Below are positions 9,299 through 17,753 of a stretch of DNA of 64,000 nucleotides, piece by piece. Position 1 is the first letter of the stretch, and every line of letters starts with the position of its first letter. This DNA is from Lomentospora prolificans. Lineage: Eukaryota; Ascomycota; Sordariomycetes; Microascales; Microascaceae. Below the pieces are notes generated by a model. That model was not told the DNA's origin. It made no database searches and saw only the letters and a program-made list of their open reading frames with translations. The translations under genes were made by a program, and so were the position numbers. Location: the NCBI GenBank assembly GCA_029532625.1, contig JARFXM010000005.1, forward strand, positions 930,001 through 994,000, in the 5' to 3' direction.

Positions 9299-10873
9299 CT
9301 AAGGCTGCTTGAAGGTGGAGCCGATGGGGCCGAACTTGATGTTGCTGTGAAATTAAAGTATTAGTCTTGAGTCTGCAGATAAAATAAAAGAGGTAACCGG
9401 ATGTGAACATACGAGTAGATGACCTGGTCATCGGACTGGGACTCCTCGACCTCTTCGGGCACACCACTGGTAGTGGCGCATGAGCCACGGCCCTTTCCGG
9501 GGGTATCCGCGGAGGCATCAGTAGGGTAGGTGGAATCGAGCCACAGCATGTTGGAGTAGTGGTCATCCCAGAGGGACATGACGAGAACCATCTCTCCGGC
9601 GATGGCCTCGGTGAACTGAGCGAATCCACCCTTGTCGTTGAAGACATCGTCGTCGCCGAACGCAACCTTCTGAGCCTTACAGAACTCCTCATTGAGCTCA
9701 TTGCCAGGGTTACCCTCGATAAGCGACTCGCTGTTGGGAATGACCTTGCCGTCTTGGACGTAGAAGCGGCGGATGGCAGAGAGCTGGCCACCCTCCTCAA
9801 TGAACTGGGTCACGACGGTGAAGACCTTGTTAGTGTCAACGGTCATGCCAGGGCCATAGAACTCGCGATCACCCTGGCGGTATGAGTTGAAGTCACAACC
9901 ATCAGGATCGCAAGTACCGCCATAACGGTCACCGGAGTAGGTTCCACCGCACGAATCGCCACTGCAGGTGTGCTGGCCGACAGTGGTGCAGGGATGGGGA
10001 GTGTATGCGGTGGAGATGGAGTTGGCTTCCCAGATATCCATCTCAGTGCAGCAGGAACCCATCTCACCGACACCGGCATTCTGATCGTTGTCAGAGGGGT
10101 TCCAGCCGACAATGTTGCCCTTGCCGTCAATGAACTTGAGATCACGGGGGCACTGAGCATCACAGTAACCGGTACCATACTTAGCACCAGCCTTGTTGCT
10201 AGGGGATTTGGCCAAGCCACCATCGGCATCCATCTATAAGCATCCAGAGTGTTAGATGCTGATGTCATGAAATCGGGGTCGAGTCTTTTTAGTGAAATGC
10301 ACTTACGGAGACGAAGTAAAGAGCGCCGTTAAGACCGCAGCCGAGCTTAGACACGTCGACATCAAAGGTGAATTCGTTGCCGAGAAGTGTGAACATCTGG
10401 TACCTCGACTCGTTTTCCATAAGGTAGAGACGAGAGCCAACGTTGTTACCGTACTCGCCCTTGGTAACGAACTTGAGGGTCAGCGCGTCACCGCTAACAG
10501 AAGCTCCGTACTAAATCGATCAAGTTAGAGATGAACAAGCAACCGCAAACGGATTCTGAGAAAGGATTATATTAGTGGCACTCACAGTTCCGCTGTAGTC
10601 AGCACCCTCGATGGCACACTTAGCACCGCAGTCCTCGGGGTCGCTGCACTTGTCGGTCCAGACATTGCCGTCATAGCAGTTCTCGTAGCCGTCAACCTCA
10701 TGGAGCCATCGCCAGTTTGCATCAAGCACAACCTCGCCGTTGACCTTAGTGCAGCTACCACCAGCCGAGCACTTGGACCAAGACATCTTGGGGTGGGTCT
10801 CGGCGGTTTCCTTACCGACCTGCTGGGCAGTGACGGCCGCCAGGAGAGCGGAGAGCACGGCAGCGCGACGCAT
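9299..10873 (-). CDS. cbh1: GH7 cellobiohydrolase, secreted, catalytic domain only
   Basis: Reducing-end exo-cellulase of glycoside hydrolase family 7. Four exons (10586-10873, 10307-10510, 9413-10233, 9299-9344) encode 452 aa. The introns are GTGAGT (75 nt), GTAAGT (73 nt) and GTATGT (68 nt), and all joins restore conserved sequence. A signal peptide MRRAAVLSALLAAVTA precedes the predicted mature start at QQVGKETAETHP. The retaining catalytic motif ExDxxE reads TEMDIWEAN, with Glu228 as nucleophile, Asp230, and Glu233 as acid/base by homology with Trichoderma Cel7A. The many paired cysteines and the ending SNIKFGPIGSTFKQP are those of a complete GH7 domain. Translation stops there, so linker and CBM1 are absent. 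The upstream region carries a TATA box and a cluster of CreA-type sites, implying glucose repression. Endoglucanase is less likely given the CBH-like loop content, but I judged this by eye. Confidence 0.95.
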
Positions 10874-10927
10874 CTTGAACGAAGGGTGGGATGTACAAAC
10901 TGTGATAGAAGAGAGTCTGGTACAAAA

Positions 10928-10933
10928 GGCTAA
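10928..10933. promoter_or_regulatory. GGCTAA motif (XlnR/XYR1-type)
   Basis: A GGCTAA hexamer lies 55 bp upstream of the GH7 start codon, a core recognised by XlnR/XYR1 activators. It lies downstream of the TATA box, so it may be in the leader and need not be functional. Confidence 0.3.
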
Positions 10934-10988
10934 GACGAAAGTCTAGGCGGAAGGCGGCAAGTAGAGGTAGCTAATGAAGAGCTAAGAC

Positions 10989-11018
10989 CTGGGGTGCTTG
11001 CAGACCGGAGGAGTGGAG
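10989..11018. promoter_or_regulatory. Cluster of three CreA-type sites (SYGGRG)
   Basis: CTGGGG (10989-10994), CCGGAG (11005-11010) and GTGGAG (11013-11018) all fit SYGGRG within 30 bp, 115-145 bp upstream of the cellulase start codon and just downstream of its TATA box. Paired sites are the usual functional form. A further CCGGGG is at 11165-11170. Confidence 0.5.
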
Positions 11019-11067
11019 GATGCTGATGAGAGGGGAAGATCTAGGGAGAGAAGCGACGATGGCTCGC

Positions 11068-11075
11068 CCTTTATA
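11068..11075 (-). promoter_or_regulatory. TATA box of the GH7 gene
   Basis: TATAAAGG on the minus strand, about 195 bp upstream of the ATG, implying a leader of roughly 150-170 nt. Confidence 0.6.
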
Positions 11076-14019
11076 CTACCCCCTTTCGCCCTTCATAGCG
11101 ACCAAGACGCCTCGCATCTTGTTCTTTTCGGCTTCCGCACACATGGTATCTGAAATGAGAGACTCCGGGGTATGGATGCAGGGGCATTCTCCGGACGGTA
11201 AGATGGGCCTAGCTCCGTCGCGACATAAGACAAAACGGCCACGATTTGAGGAACAATGTGCTGCCGTTCGTGTAAATGAATTGGACTCAATGGGTCCGAC
11301 CCGCTTGCACACTGATCCGATACTCATTGGGCAGCGCCGTTGCCGTGTCCATGACCAAGAGCATGACCTTACAGAATGGGATTGTGGAGAATACTCTCAA
11401 GTGGCGACGGACAGTGAAGGCCCTACTCTTCTGGTGTGTTTGGGGGGCCCTGGGGGGTTGTTCTCGGGGGAAGACTCCCTTGACAAGTTCCCAGCCCAAT
11501 CTCGGGCTATCAAGAAGCTACACCAGATAGCCTGGTGCAGTGCCAACTACGACGAGCGATTGTTTTTTTCCAAGTTAACTCTCAGAACCCACCCAAAACG
11601 AGACCTCATGTAATCCGCTCGCAAAGGGGTAATTGGATCCGGAAAAGAGCAACCAGCGGATAGGATTTCCCAAAGTTGTCATTGGCTGTGTGTACCCTTC
11701 TTCGACCGAATGTAGTATTGGGTTCCCGGCCGTGGCTCAATTTGTAGATGAAGGGTGTGTGACAAAATGGCGATTCAATCATTCCGTCACACTGGATCCC
11801 CCATTTTGCAAATATGGCGGATGGAATTTTGAATCGCTACCCATCGAGAAAAGAGCTATCCTCGTATGAAATATTTGTTAGCCAGTCATTGAGTCTATGA
11901 GTTGGCATCGCTCTGGTCAATTCCTTCGGTTCAAACACACTGGGGATCAAAGACTAGGTCCGGGCAGAGTGATTGGATCGCATGGGCGATAAATTGAGCA
12001 AGCCATCAGGGGTAAAAATGCAAAGAGAAAGATCTTTAGTTCAAAATATCCCATTAAAAGGCCGAATGAGACTCAGATAAAGTAGTGCTTGAATAGCTGA
12101 GCACTCTGGCGAGTAGAGCGCGGCCCTTGCAGGAAGAAGTAGCGTGGGCAGCCCGGGCGTATGAGACGGCAGGAAAGGGCTAGGTTCTCACCAGCCGTCC
12201 CCACAGTAGGCGTACTTGCTCCGGCCGCAGCTCGTGGACGGCTTGGAAACTTGGTGACGATGTGGATCACAGGATCCACGTCTTGATCATGGGTCCCGGC
12301 TAAAGAACACCATCCTAGCTTCATTTTCGCGCAGAAGATGGGCCATTTCCTGAGGGAATTAGCTGGCGGAAGTGCGTAGGAAGACCGAACTAGGATGCAA
12401 ATGTGGATTCCTGGGGAGCCGTGTCGCTGCCGTGTTCTTCTCGATCGAATAGAGGTGTTTGCGGGGCTGGCGAACCATGCCTGAGGTGCAGGGAAAGTTT
12501 GGGGTAAGAAGCGAAAGGAGCGACGCAAACAGCTGAGCTGGATCTAGGAAGTCAAAATAGGGCTGATGGCTATAAGGACGTCACGAGCCTCATGAGGCTC
12601 TTACAACTAACTCGCAATAACTACCCTGGGTCAGGATGGCCTCCAAGACTTTGCCAAGTGACCTTTACACCAATCCTTTGCCCGACCGAGAAGCCAAGTA
12701 GGCCAAGCCAGTCAAATGTCACTGCGGTATGTCGGACGCAAAATTTATGGATGCTCTTGGCGACAACGGGTAAACGGCACTAGGAGACTGGCCTGGAGTC
12801 CCTGCTTTGTTCTGTAGATTGCGTCCCGTTTCACATCCGGCTCGACAGAGGTGGTGGGGAGAATTGCCAACAGTACGGAATCGTGAAGACGGCTGAAAGG
12901 CGGGGAAGCGTTTGGAGAAAAGCCGGTAGAGCGGGTGCCGTCGAATTTCGCCGCAAATTGGGAAAGACGATCCGTGTTCCAAATTCGTGTCTGCGGCGGT
13001 GACAGCAATTATCGAGCAAGAGAAAAATGATGGTCAATTTCTTGTGCGCGCTCCTGCTAATAGTCAGGTAGGCTGTAGAAGGAGGTTTCTGCCGGCGCCG
13101 AAAATTCCGACTGCGAGCGGACGAGGAAGGACTTGGTGATGAGTATTCTACTGAGAAACGGATTCAAGTAGTATCCTTGGGCCGATTCGAGAGCATTCAA
13201 TGGATGTCAAATTTGAGTTTCTTGGCTTTGGGCCTCTAAGACTATCCCGAATGCCGCCAAGGCGGGCAGTTGTTAACTGCTTTCGAGCCTTATTCCCCGG
13301 TCTTCGATTCTGCTGCCAAGCTCATCGCATCCAGGAATAAGGTCCATTGCCAAGGTGCCAATGCTGGAGCCGGCTTGGCTGAATTTAAATCTGTCCAAGA
13401 GGCGAGTTTGAATCGGCTTGAGGGCCAACAGTAAACTCATGCTGTACAAGAGTAGTATAACGTCACAATAACCACCGTTCGCACTTGAATATGGAGTACA
13501 AGTACAATGTGTATATGAATTATGGGAAGAATTAGGGGAATACATTTAATTTGAGAGAGCTGAACACGTCTCGGTCGTGTCACTTCTGCCATCGACGAGA
13601 CTTGATCCAAAGCTGCAGGCGGCAAGTCGCGCATGTGCCACTAGAATGTGATCTTAGGAACCCGAGCAGCCTTGATCGATCTGCAAATGGATATCCGCGC
13701 TCCTTGCAGTCCCGATAGCGAAGGCTTGCGAACTGTAGCTGCTCTGCGACCAAGGTTGCATTTTCAGGACTCCTCCGGCAGAGTACGACAGGACAACAAC
13801 GGTCTTTCCTCGGCAACTCACTCATAAAACGGCTCATCCATCGCCAATAGACCCTATCTAAGTTGTCGAAAGACAGGCGAGCCCCGTTCATTAACTGGAT
13901 GATCGCGTCCCTCGGTCAGAATCGGCCGTGGAGGCCGCAGCCCCCGAGAAGGGCATCGAGCAAAGGCAAGATGCGGTAGTCAATCTATAGTCACAGCCAG
14001 CGCACACTCCCTTTCACCA
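11076..14019. other. Intergenic region upstream of GH7 gene and downstream of Fpg gene
   Basis: About 2.9 kb with only short, unrelated ORFs on both strands. One ATG-initiated minus ORF (13580-13891, 103 codons) has no recognisable motif. No RNA gene seen. It probably contains the distal cellulase promoter; a second XlnR-like core (TTAGCC) is at 11878-11883. Confidence 0.5.
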
Positions 14020-15470
14020 CTAGACTCTCTTCAATCGACCAGACCGACGTCGCCCGACCTCTTCCGGCCTGGCCTGTTCATCCTTATCTTGGATTGGCTT
14101 GGAGGTTGTTGCAACAGACTTCCGTTGCCTTTTCGGTGCTGGAGGGGAGGTAATCTCCTCTTTCGATACTGAGACACGGGCCCTCTTCATCTCCGACGCC
14201 AGATTGACGTTCTCCTCTTCCACCTCAACCTTGGTAACCACGGAGCTTTTAGTCCGTCTTGAAACTAGTGTGGATTCTTTGTCCACTGCTTTCTCAACTT
14301 TGGTTATCTTAGTCTTGTTCGCCTTCCCCACCTTGAGAGCGGCATCAGCGTCCTCATCTTCCTCCTTGATGTCCGACTCAGCAGCCGCCTTTCCATTCTT
14401 CTTCTGTAAATCGGGCGCATAGCAACTCGTCCGACCGCCAACAGTGAGAAATTCCAACCTGTGTCCATTCGGCAGTTTTAGGCTTGCTCCCTTGCCCTTG
14501 GACCACCGATGATTGAAAAGCCAATGTTCCGGAAATTTGTCTGAGTCTCCAAGTTTGTCAACCGCAGTCTGGCAGACGTCAACTATAGAGGCGTATAGTT
14601 TCTTGATCTGCTCGTCGCTGAATTCGTCGCTATACTGTTCAGGGTGGAGGCGTGCATGGTACAAAACTTCATCTCCTACCCAGTTTCCGATTCCGCTTAG
14701 GAATTTTTGATCAAGGAGCAGCGCTTTGATGGGTACGCGGCGCGACTTGACTTTCTTTCTCAGAAATTCCTCCGTGAAGATGTCTTTGTCAACGACGGGG
14801 TCTGGCCCATTCTCGACCAAGGGGGGGTTCTTCCGGATCTCGTCTGAGGGGCAATCAACCAGCCGGACACGGCCCAAGCGTCGAGGATCCGTGAAGGCCA
14901 GCTTCACTGGAGGCTTTGAGTTTGTCTCGAGCTGGAACTTCCAGAATTTGGGGGGCCATTGGTCTGCCTCGCCTGCTTTGAGCTTATTATAGTAGCTGGT
15001 GTATGAAGTTTTCTCATCCTTGATATGGATCCACCCTGTCATTCCGAAGTGCATGACTACATGGGGAGGTTTATCAAAGGTTATCCTGAAGCGTTATGTT
15101 AGGAATTCAGAAAACGCATCACCTTGGGGTTCGGCGGGGCTTACCAAAAGTACTTTCCCTGACTACCTGCAGAGAGCACCTGCCAGACAACATTAACGGT
15201 TGCAAACAGTATCGGGCAGCCAGTATAGTAATACCTTTTTGCCGTTTAAAGAAGATTCTATTTCTGGGCCGCTGGTACCAGCTTTCCCAAAGACATTAGT
15301 GTCCTCAACCGCGACCACCTTCGAGATGGTCTTGCCAACCAGGTGCAGGCGAAGGAAATGAACGATTCTGGCGACTGCCGATACGATCAGTCAGTAGTCC
15401 ATTTATAGAAATATCATTTCTCCTCGGATTTTGGGGCATGATTGAGAATACCTTCGGCTATTTCAGGCAT
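14020..15470 (-). CDS. Formamidopyrimidine-DNA glycosylase (Fpg/Nei family)
   Basis: Base-excision-repair bifunctional glycosylase/AP lyase acting on oxidised purines. Four exons (15452-15470, 15235-15374, 15145-15179, 14020-15085) encode 419 aa. The first exon is only 19 nt and encodes MPEIAE, so the catalytic Pro2 and Glu3 are present once it is spliced. The joined N-terminus reads MPEIAEVARIVHFLRLHL. HFGMTGW, DPRRLGR and the helix-two-turn-helix region DQKFLSGIGNWVGDEVLY follow. In place of a zinc finger there is GHRLEFLTVGGRTSCYAPDLQKK, the zincless-finger type of fungal and plant enzymes. The last 120 residues are Lys/Arg-rich low complexity ending RRSGRLKRV, possibly a nuclear localisation and DNA-binding tail. 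The gene is divergent from the snoRNA host gene with only about 220 bp between them. Confidence 0.93.
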
Positions 15471-15692
15471 TTTGGGCGGAGTTGGATGGGCGGAGTCGAG
15501 TTTGGTGAAGGGACGCGTTAATGATCGTGTCTCGGGAAGGGCGGAGCCATTCTTGCATCACGACTTCAACACGAGGTGTGCTGACCTGGTACGTACCCGC
15601 TTAGTCACCTCTTTCGTCCCCACTCAAGGCCCACACCGCAAACGGTCAAAACCCGCAATTGAATTTTTCTTCTTGAAATTTTTCTAACCTCA
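15471..15692. promoter_or_regulatory. Compact bidirectional promoter region (fpg / snoRNA host)
   Basis: A short spacer between the Fpg start codon and the first recognisable host exon. A possible upstream intron of the host (donor GTACGT near 15590, TTCTAACCTCAG ending at 15692) suggests its transcription start lies within this spacer. Confidence 0.45.
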
Positions 15693-15822
15693 GCAAGCTT
15701 CCAACAAGCACTCCCAAGGCTCAAGTAAGCCTTGTGTCTTCAGAGCTTGTCTCCATTCCATGGGTAAGTCGACATCTCAGTATTTCCTATTATCTTTACA
15801 CCAAATTCCCCTCACATCCGTT

Positions 15823-15924
15823 GCAGCTGGTATGATGATTTGATAAACCGCAAACTAGAGTCTTTGATCTCCCAAAGGGACGACATGAAACCTCTTTTTC
15901 ACGTCAGTCTGATTGCTCAGCTGC
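15823..15924 (+). ncRNA. snR78: Box C/D snoRNA, snR78-like (25S rRNA Um2421)
   Basis: Box C ATGATGA at 15832-15838, D' TTGA at 15864-15867, box D CTGA at 15909-15912; outer stem GCAGCTG (15823-15829) with CAGCTGC (15918-15924). The guide CAAACTAGAGTC (15851-15862) is complementary to 25S GACUCUAGUUUG. The fifth base before D' (A15859) pairs with U2421 (yeast numbering, recalled), the snR78 target. Confidence 0.9.
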
Positions 15925-16108
15925 CTTAATCGACTCTGTTTCTCTATTTATGTTACAATCGGCTAACCCAGTCTAGAAACTCACTCTGGCATTGCCTCTA
16001 AGCCTTGTTGATGCCGGGTCATCAACCACCTTGGCATGGGGCTGCTCATGTGCTCTCCTAACTATCATTGCAACTGGTAAGACCCCCTACACCTCTCCCC
16101 GTATCTCT

Positions 16109-16198
16109 AGTTTATGATGATCATTCGTGCGATTGCACGCTGGAAATTACCGGCTGAGCAAATGCTTTGACGACACAAAATGGCTGTTTCTGATACAT
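16109..16198 (+). ncRNA. snR77: Box C/D snoRNA, snR77-like (18S rRNA Um578)
   Basis: Box C ATGATGA 16114-16120, D' CTGA 16154-16157, C' TTGACGA 16167-16173, box D CTGA 16190-16193. The guide ATTACCG upstream of D' pairs with the 18S 530-loop sequence CGGUAAU. A16149, fifth before D', faces U578, the snR77 target. One extra A in GGAAATTACC shortens the duplex compared with a perfect GGAATTACC. Confidence 0.85.
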
Positions 16199-16324
16199 CC
16201 CCCCATCACATTATGGTGCTGCTGTGATTCTGAATAGCTGATGGTGGCTAACAATTCTGTTACAGTCTTCAGTTGCATGTCTCTATAGGTACAGCTCGTT
16301 TCCTTTCCGATCCATCCCCTTGAT

Positions 16325-16437
16325 ATTCGCTTTATTATGATGAATCGCGGCACTGGGCTCCGACATACATGCATGAGCAGACAACGCCTTCTGTGGCAGG
16401 CCTAGAAAACCTCGCCCACTGACTCTCCTTGGCGAAT
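16325..16437 (+). ncRNA. snR76: Box C/D snoRNA, snR76-like (25S rRNA Cm2197)
   Basis: Box C ATGATGA 16337-16343, D' CCGA 16360-16363, box D CTGA 16419-16422; an ATTCGC/GCGAAT stem (16325-16330, 16432-16437) encloses it. The guide GCACTGGGC (16350-16358) pairs with 25S GCCCAGUGC. G16355, fifth before D', faces C2197, the snR76 target. Confidence 0.88.
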
Positions 16438-16581
16438 TTTGTTAAAACCTCATCAAAGACGCTATGACTTGAGTCTAGTCACTAACGTGACACAGGGGTT
16501 CTTGTAAAGTAGTCATGAATGATGTTTCGGTAAACGTGTAAAGGTTTGTATTCCCTTTTACCACCACACCCTGCAACACAG

Positions 16582-16669
16582 ACGATGTGATGATACAGAT
16601 GACGAGTCTTATTCGGGCTTCCCGATGCTGACACAACCATTTAATTCCATTCATGCTTTCCTGATCTCG
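16582..16669 (+). ncRNA. snR75: Box C/D snoRNA, snR75-like (25S rRNA Gm2288)
   Basis: Box C GTGATGA 16587-16593, D' CTTA 16608-16611, box D CTGA 16661-16664. The guide AGATGACGAG (16597-16606) pairs with 25S CUCGUCAUCU. C16603, fifth before D', faces G2288, the snR75 target. A second complementarity to nearby 25S sequence lies before box D (see findings). Confidence 0.87.
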
Positions 16670-16779
16670 CTTCCCATCCACATTTATTCTTGTTTCGTAT
16701 TAGCACGTTGAGCGTAGCTAACTTGAGGCAGCATTGGTATATCGATCACTCAGTATGTTGGCACTTCTCTGTTTGCCCT

Positions 16780-16875
16780 GGCTTTGGTTTTCATGATGAA
16801 CGACGAAAACATTGACAAGCATATGTCCGAGCCGAAAGGCGACGAAGAGAGCTTTTCGACATCCCTGAACAAGCC
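16780..16875 (+). ncRNA. snR74: Box C/D snoRNA, U27/snR74-like (18S rRNA Am28)
   Basis: Box C ATGATGA 16793-16799, D' CCGA 16827-16830, box D CTGA 16865-16868, stem GGCTT (16780-16784)/AAGCC (16871-16875). The guide GACAAGCATATG (16814-16825) is the classical U27 guide to 18S CAUAUGCUUGUC. T16822, fifth before D', faces A28. Confidence 0.93.
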
Positions 16876-17038
16876 TTTTATCCTTAACCTATTCAAGACT
16901 TGGGCCGAATGGTATTGGCAAGACTAACGGTCTGCTTCTATAGTATGTATTCGTGGACTGCTCTCAGTTTACTTGAAGCTTGTCACTGGCGCCAAAGGTT
17001 CGTCCTCTTTCCTCATTACCAATGTTCGCACTTCCCTT

Positions 17039-17135
17039 GCACTTAAAATGATGACTCAATATTATCACGACGGTCAACTTAGCCATACGCGTTGATGACA
17101 TTGCCCTTGACAAGGCACCTTCTCCTGACATGTGC
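17039..17135 (+). ncRNA. snR73: Box C/D snoRNA, U35/snR73-like (25S rRNA Cm2959)
   Basis: Box C ATGATGA 17048-17054, D' CTTA 17078-17081, C' TTGATGA 17092-17098, box D CTGA 17125-17128, short GCAC/GTGC stem. The guide TCACGACGGTC (17065-17075) pairs with 25S GACCGUCGUGA. G17073, fifth before D', faces a C in GACC, the U35/snR73 target. Confidence 0.9.
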
Positions 17136-17393
17136 CCTCATTTCTCACTGGTTAGACGAACTTTATGTCACTTGCAGCTACTAACTAGTGGTTAAGCTTC
17201 TTAGGTTCTTCCAACGCTGCGGTTGGTAAGTTTCAGTCCTCGTAAGATCGTAGGTGCATCAGTAGCCTTGGTTGCACAAGCTCTGTACGTAAGTGGTATG
17301 TAAGCGTGGTCTCAATATGGCGTTTTTCATTCAGAATGAGCTAGTGTAATATATAAGAAAGAAATATAGAAAACATGAGTTGCAAACAACATG

Positions 17394-17413
17394 ATATATA
17401 TATATATATATAT
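17394..17413. repeat. (TA)n microsatellite
   Basis: About ten TA units downstream of the snoRNA host gene. Confidence 0.9.
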
Positions 17414-17594
17414 GTATGATTCGTCAAGTCTTAAATGTCGTATCCTTGCGGCCCCAGACAGCTTGTCATGGGAATTTGGTCGTAACAGTCATTCGAACGA
17501 AAGTATTCAAAACATGATTCCTACACAATGTATCGGTCTCCTCCATAGCCATATCAAACGAGTGTCAGCCATTGCCTTTTTTTCTTCCCCAGTT

Positions 17595-17730
17595 GAAAAG
17601 AGGGAAGAGAGAAAGAGGGATAAGGAGAGAGAGAAGAAGAAGAGTTTAGGAGAGGGAGGAACGGAGGAGGGAGAGAGGAAGGCGGGTATAGGAGGGGAAG
17701 GAAGGGGGAAAAGAGAGAAGAGGGAGGGAG
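17595..17730 (+). repeat. Polypurine (GA-rich) tract
   Basis: Nearly uninterrupted purines over about 136 bp, immediately beyond the stop codon of the Clr5-domain gene and so polypyrimidine in its 3' UTR. Confidence 0.9.
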
Positions 17731-17753
17731 CGGCTGGTCCTTATCGACCGGCT

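Larger units (their letters stand above)
15693..17300 (+). ncRNA. Non-coding host gene for six intronic box C/D snoRNAs
   Basis: Seven short exons are separated by six introns of about 190-213 nt. Each intron holds one C/D snoRNA and ends with a CTAAC branch point. Proposed introns: 15764-15976 (GTAAGT), 16077-16265 (GTAAGA), 16289-16495 (GTACAG), 16530-16731 (GTAAAC), 16753-16943 (GTATGT), 16998-17204 (GTTCGT). A further GTAAGT follows at 17226. The exons between them are 100, 23, 34, 21, 54 and 21 nt and share no reading frame, so the spliced RNA is probably a by-product, as in animal UHG/GAS5 genes. The order of guides matches the yeast snR78-to-snR73 polycistron. The 3' end is a guess; nothing resembling a seventh snoRNA follows. 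Confidence 0.85.

Noticed and set aside
15693..17300. A protein-coding multi-exon gene in the snoRNA region
   Set aside because: Exons between the intron signals are 21-100 nt without a common frame, while each intron holds a complete C/D snoRNA.
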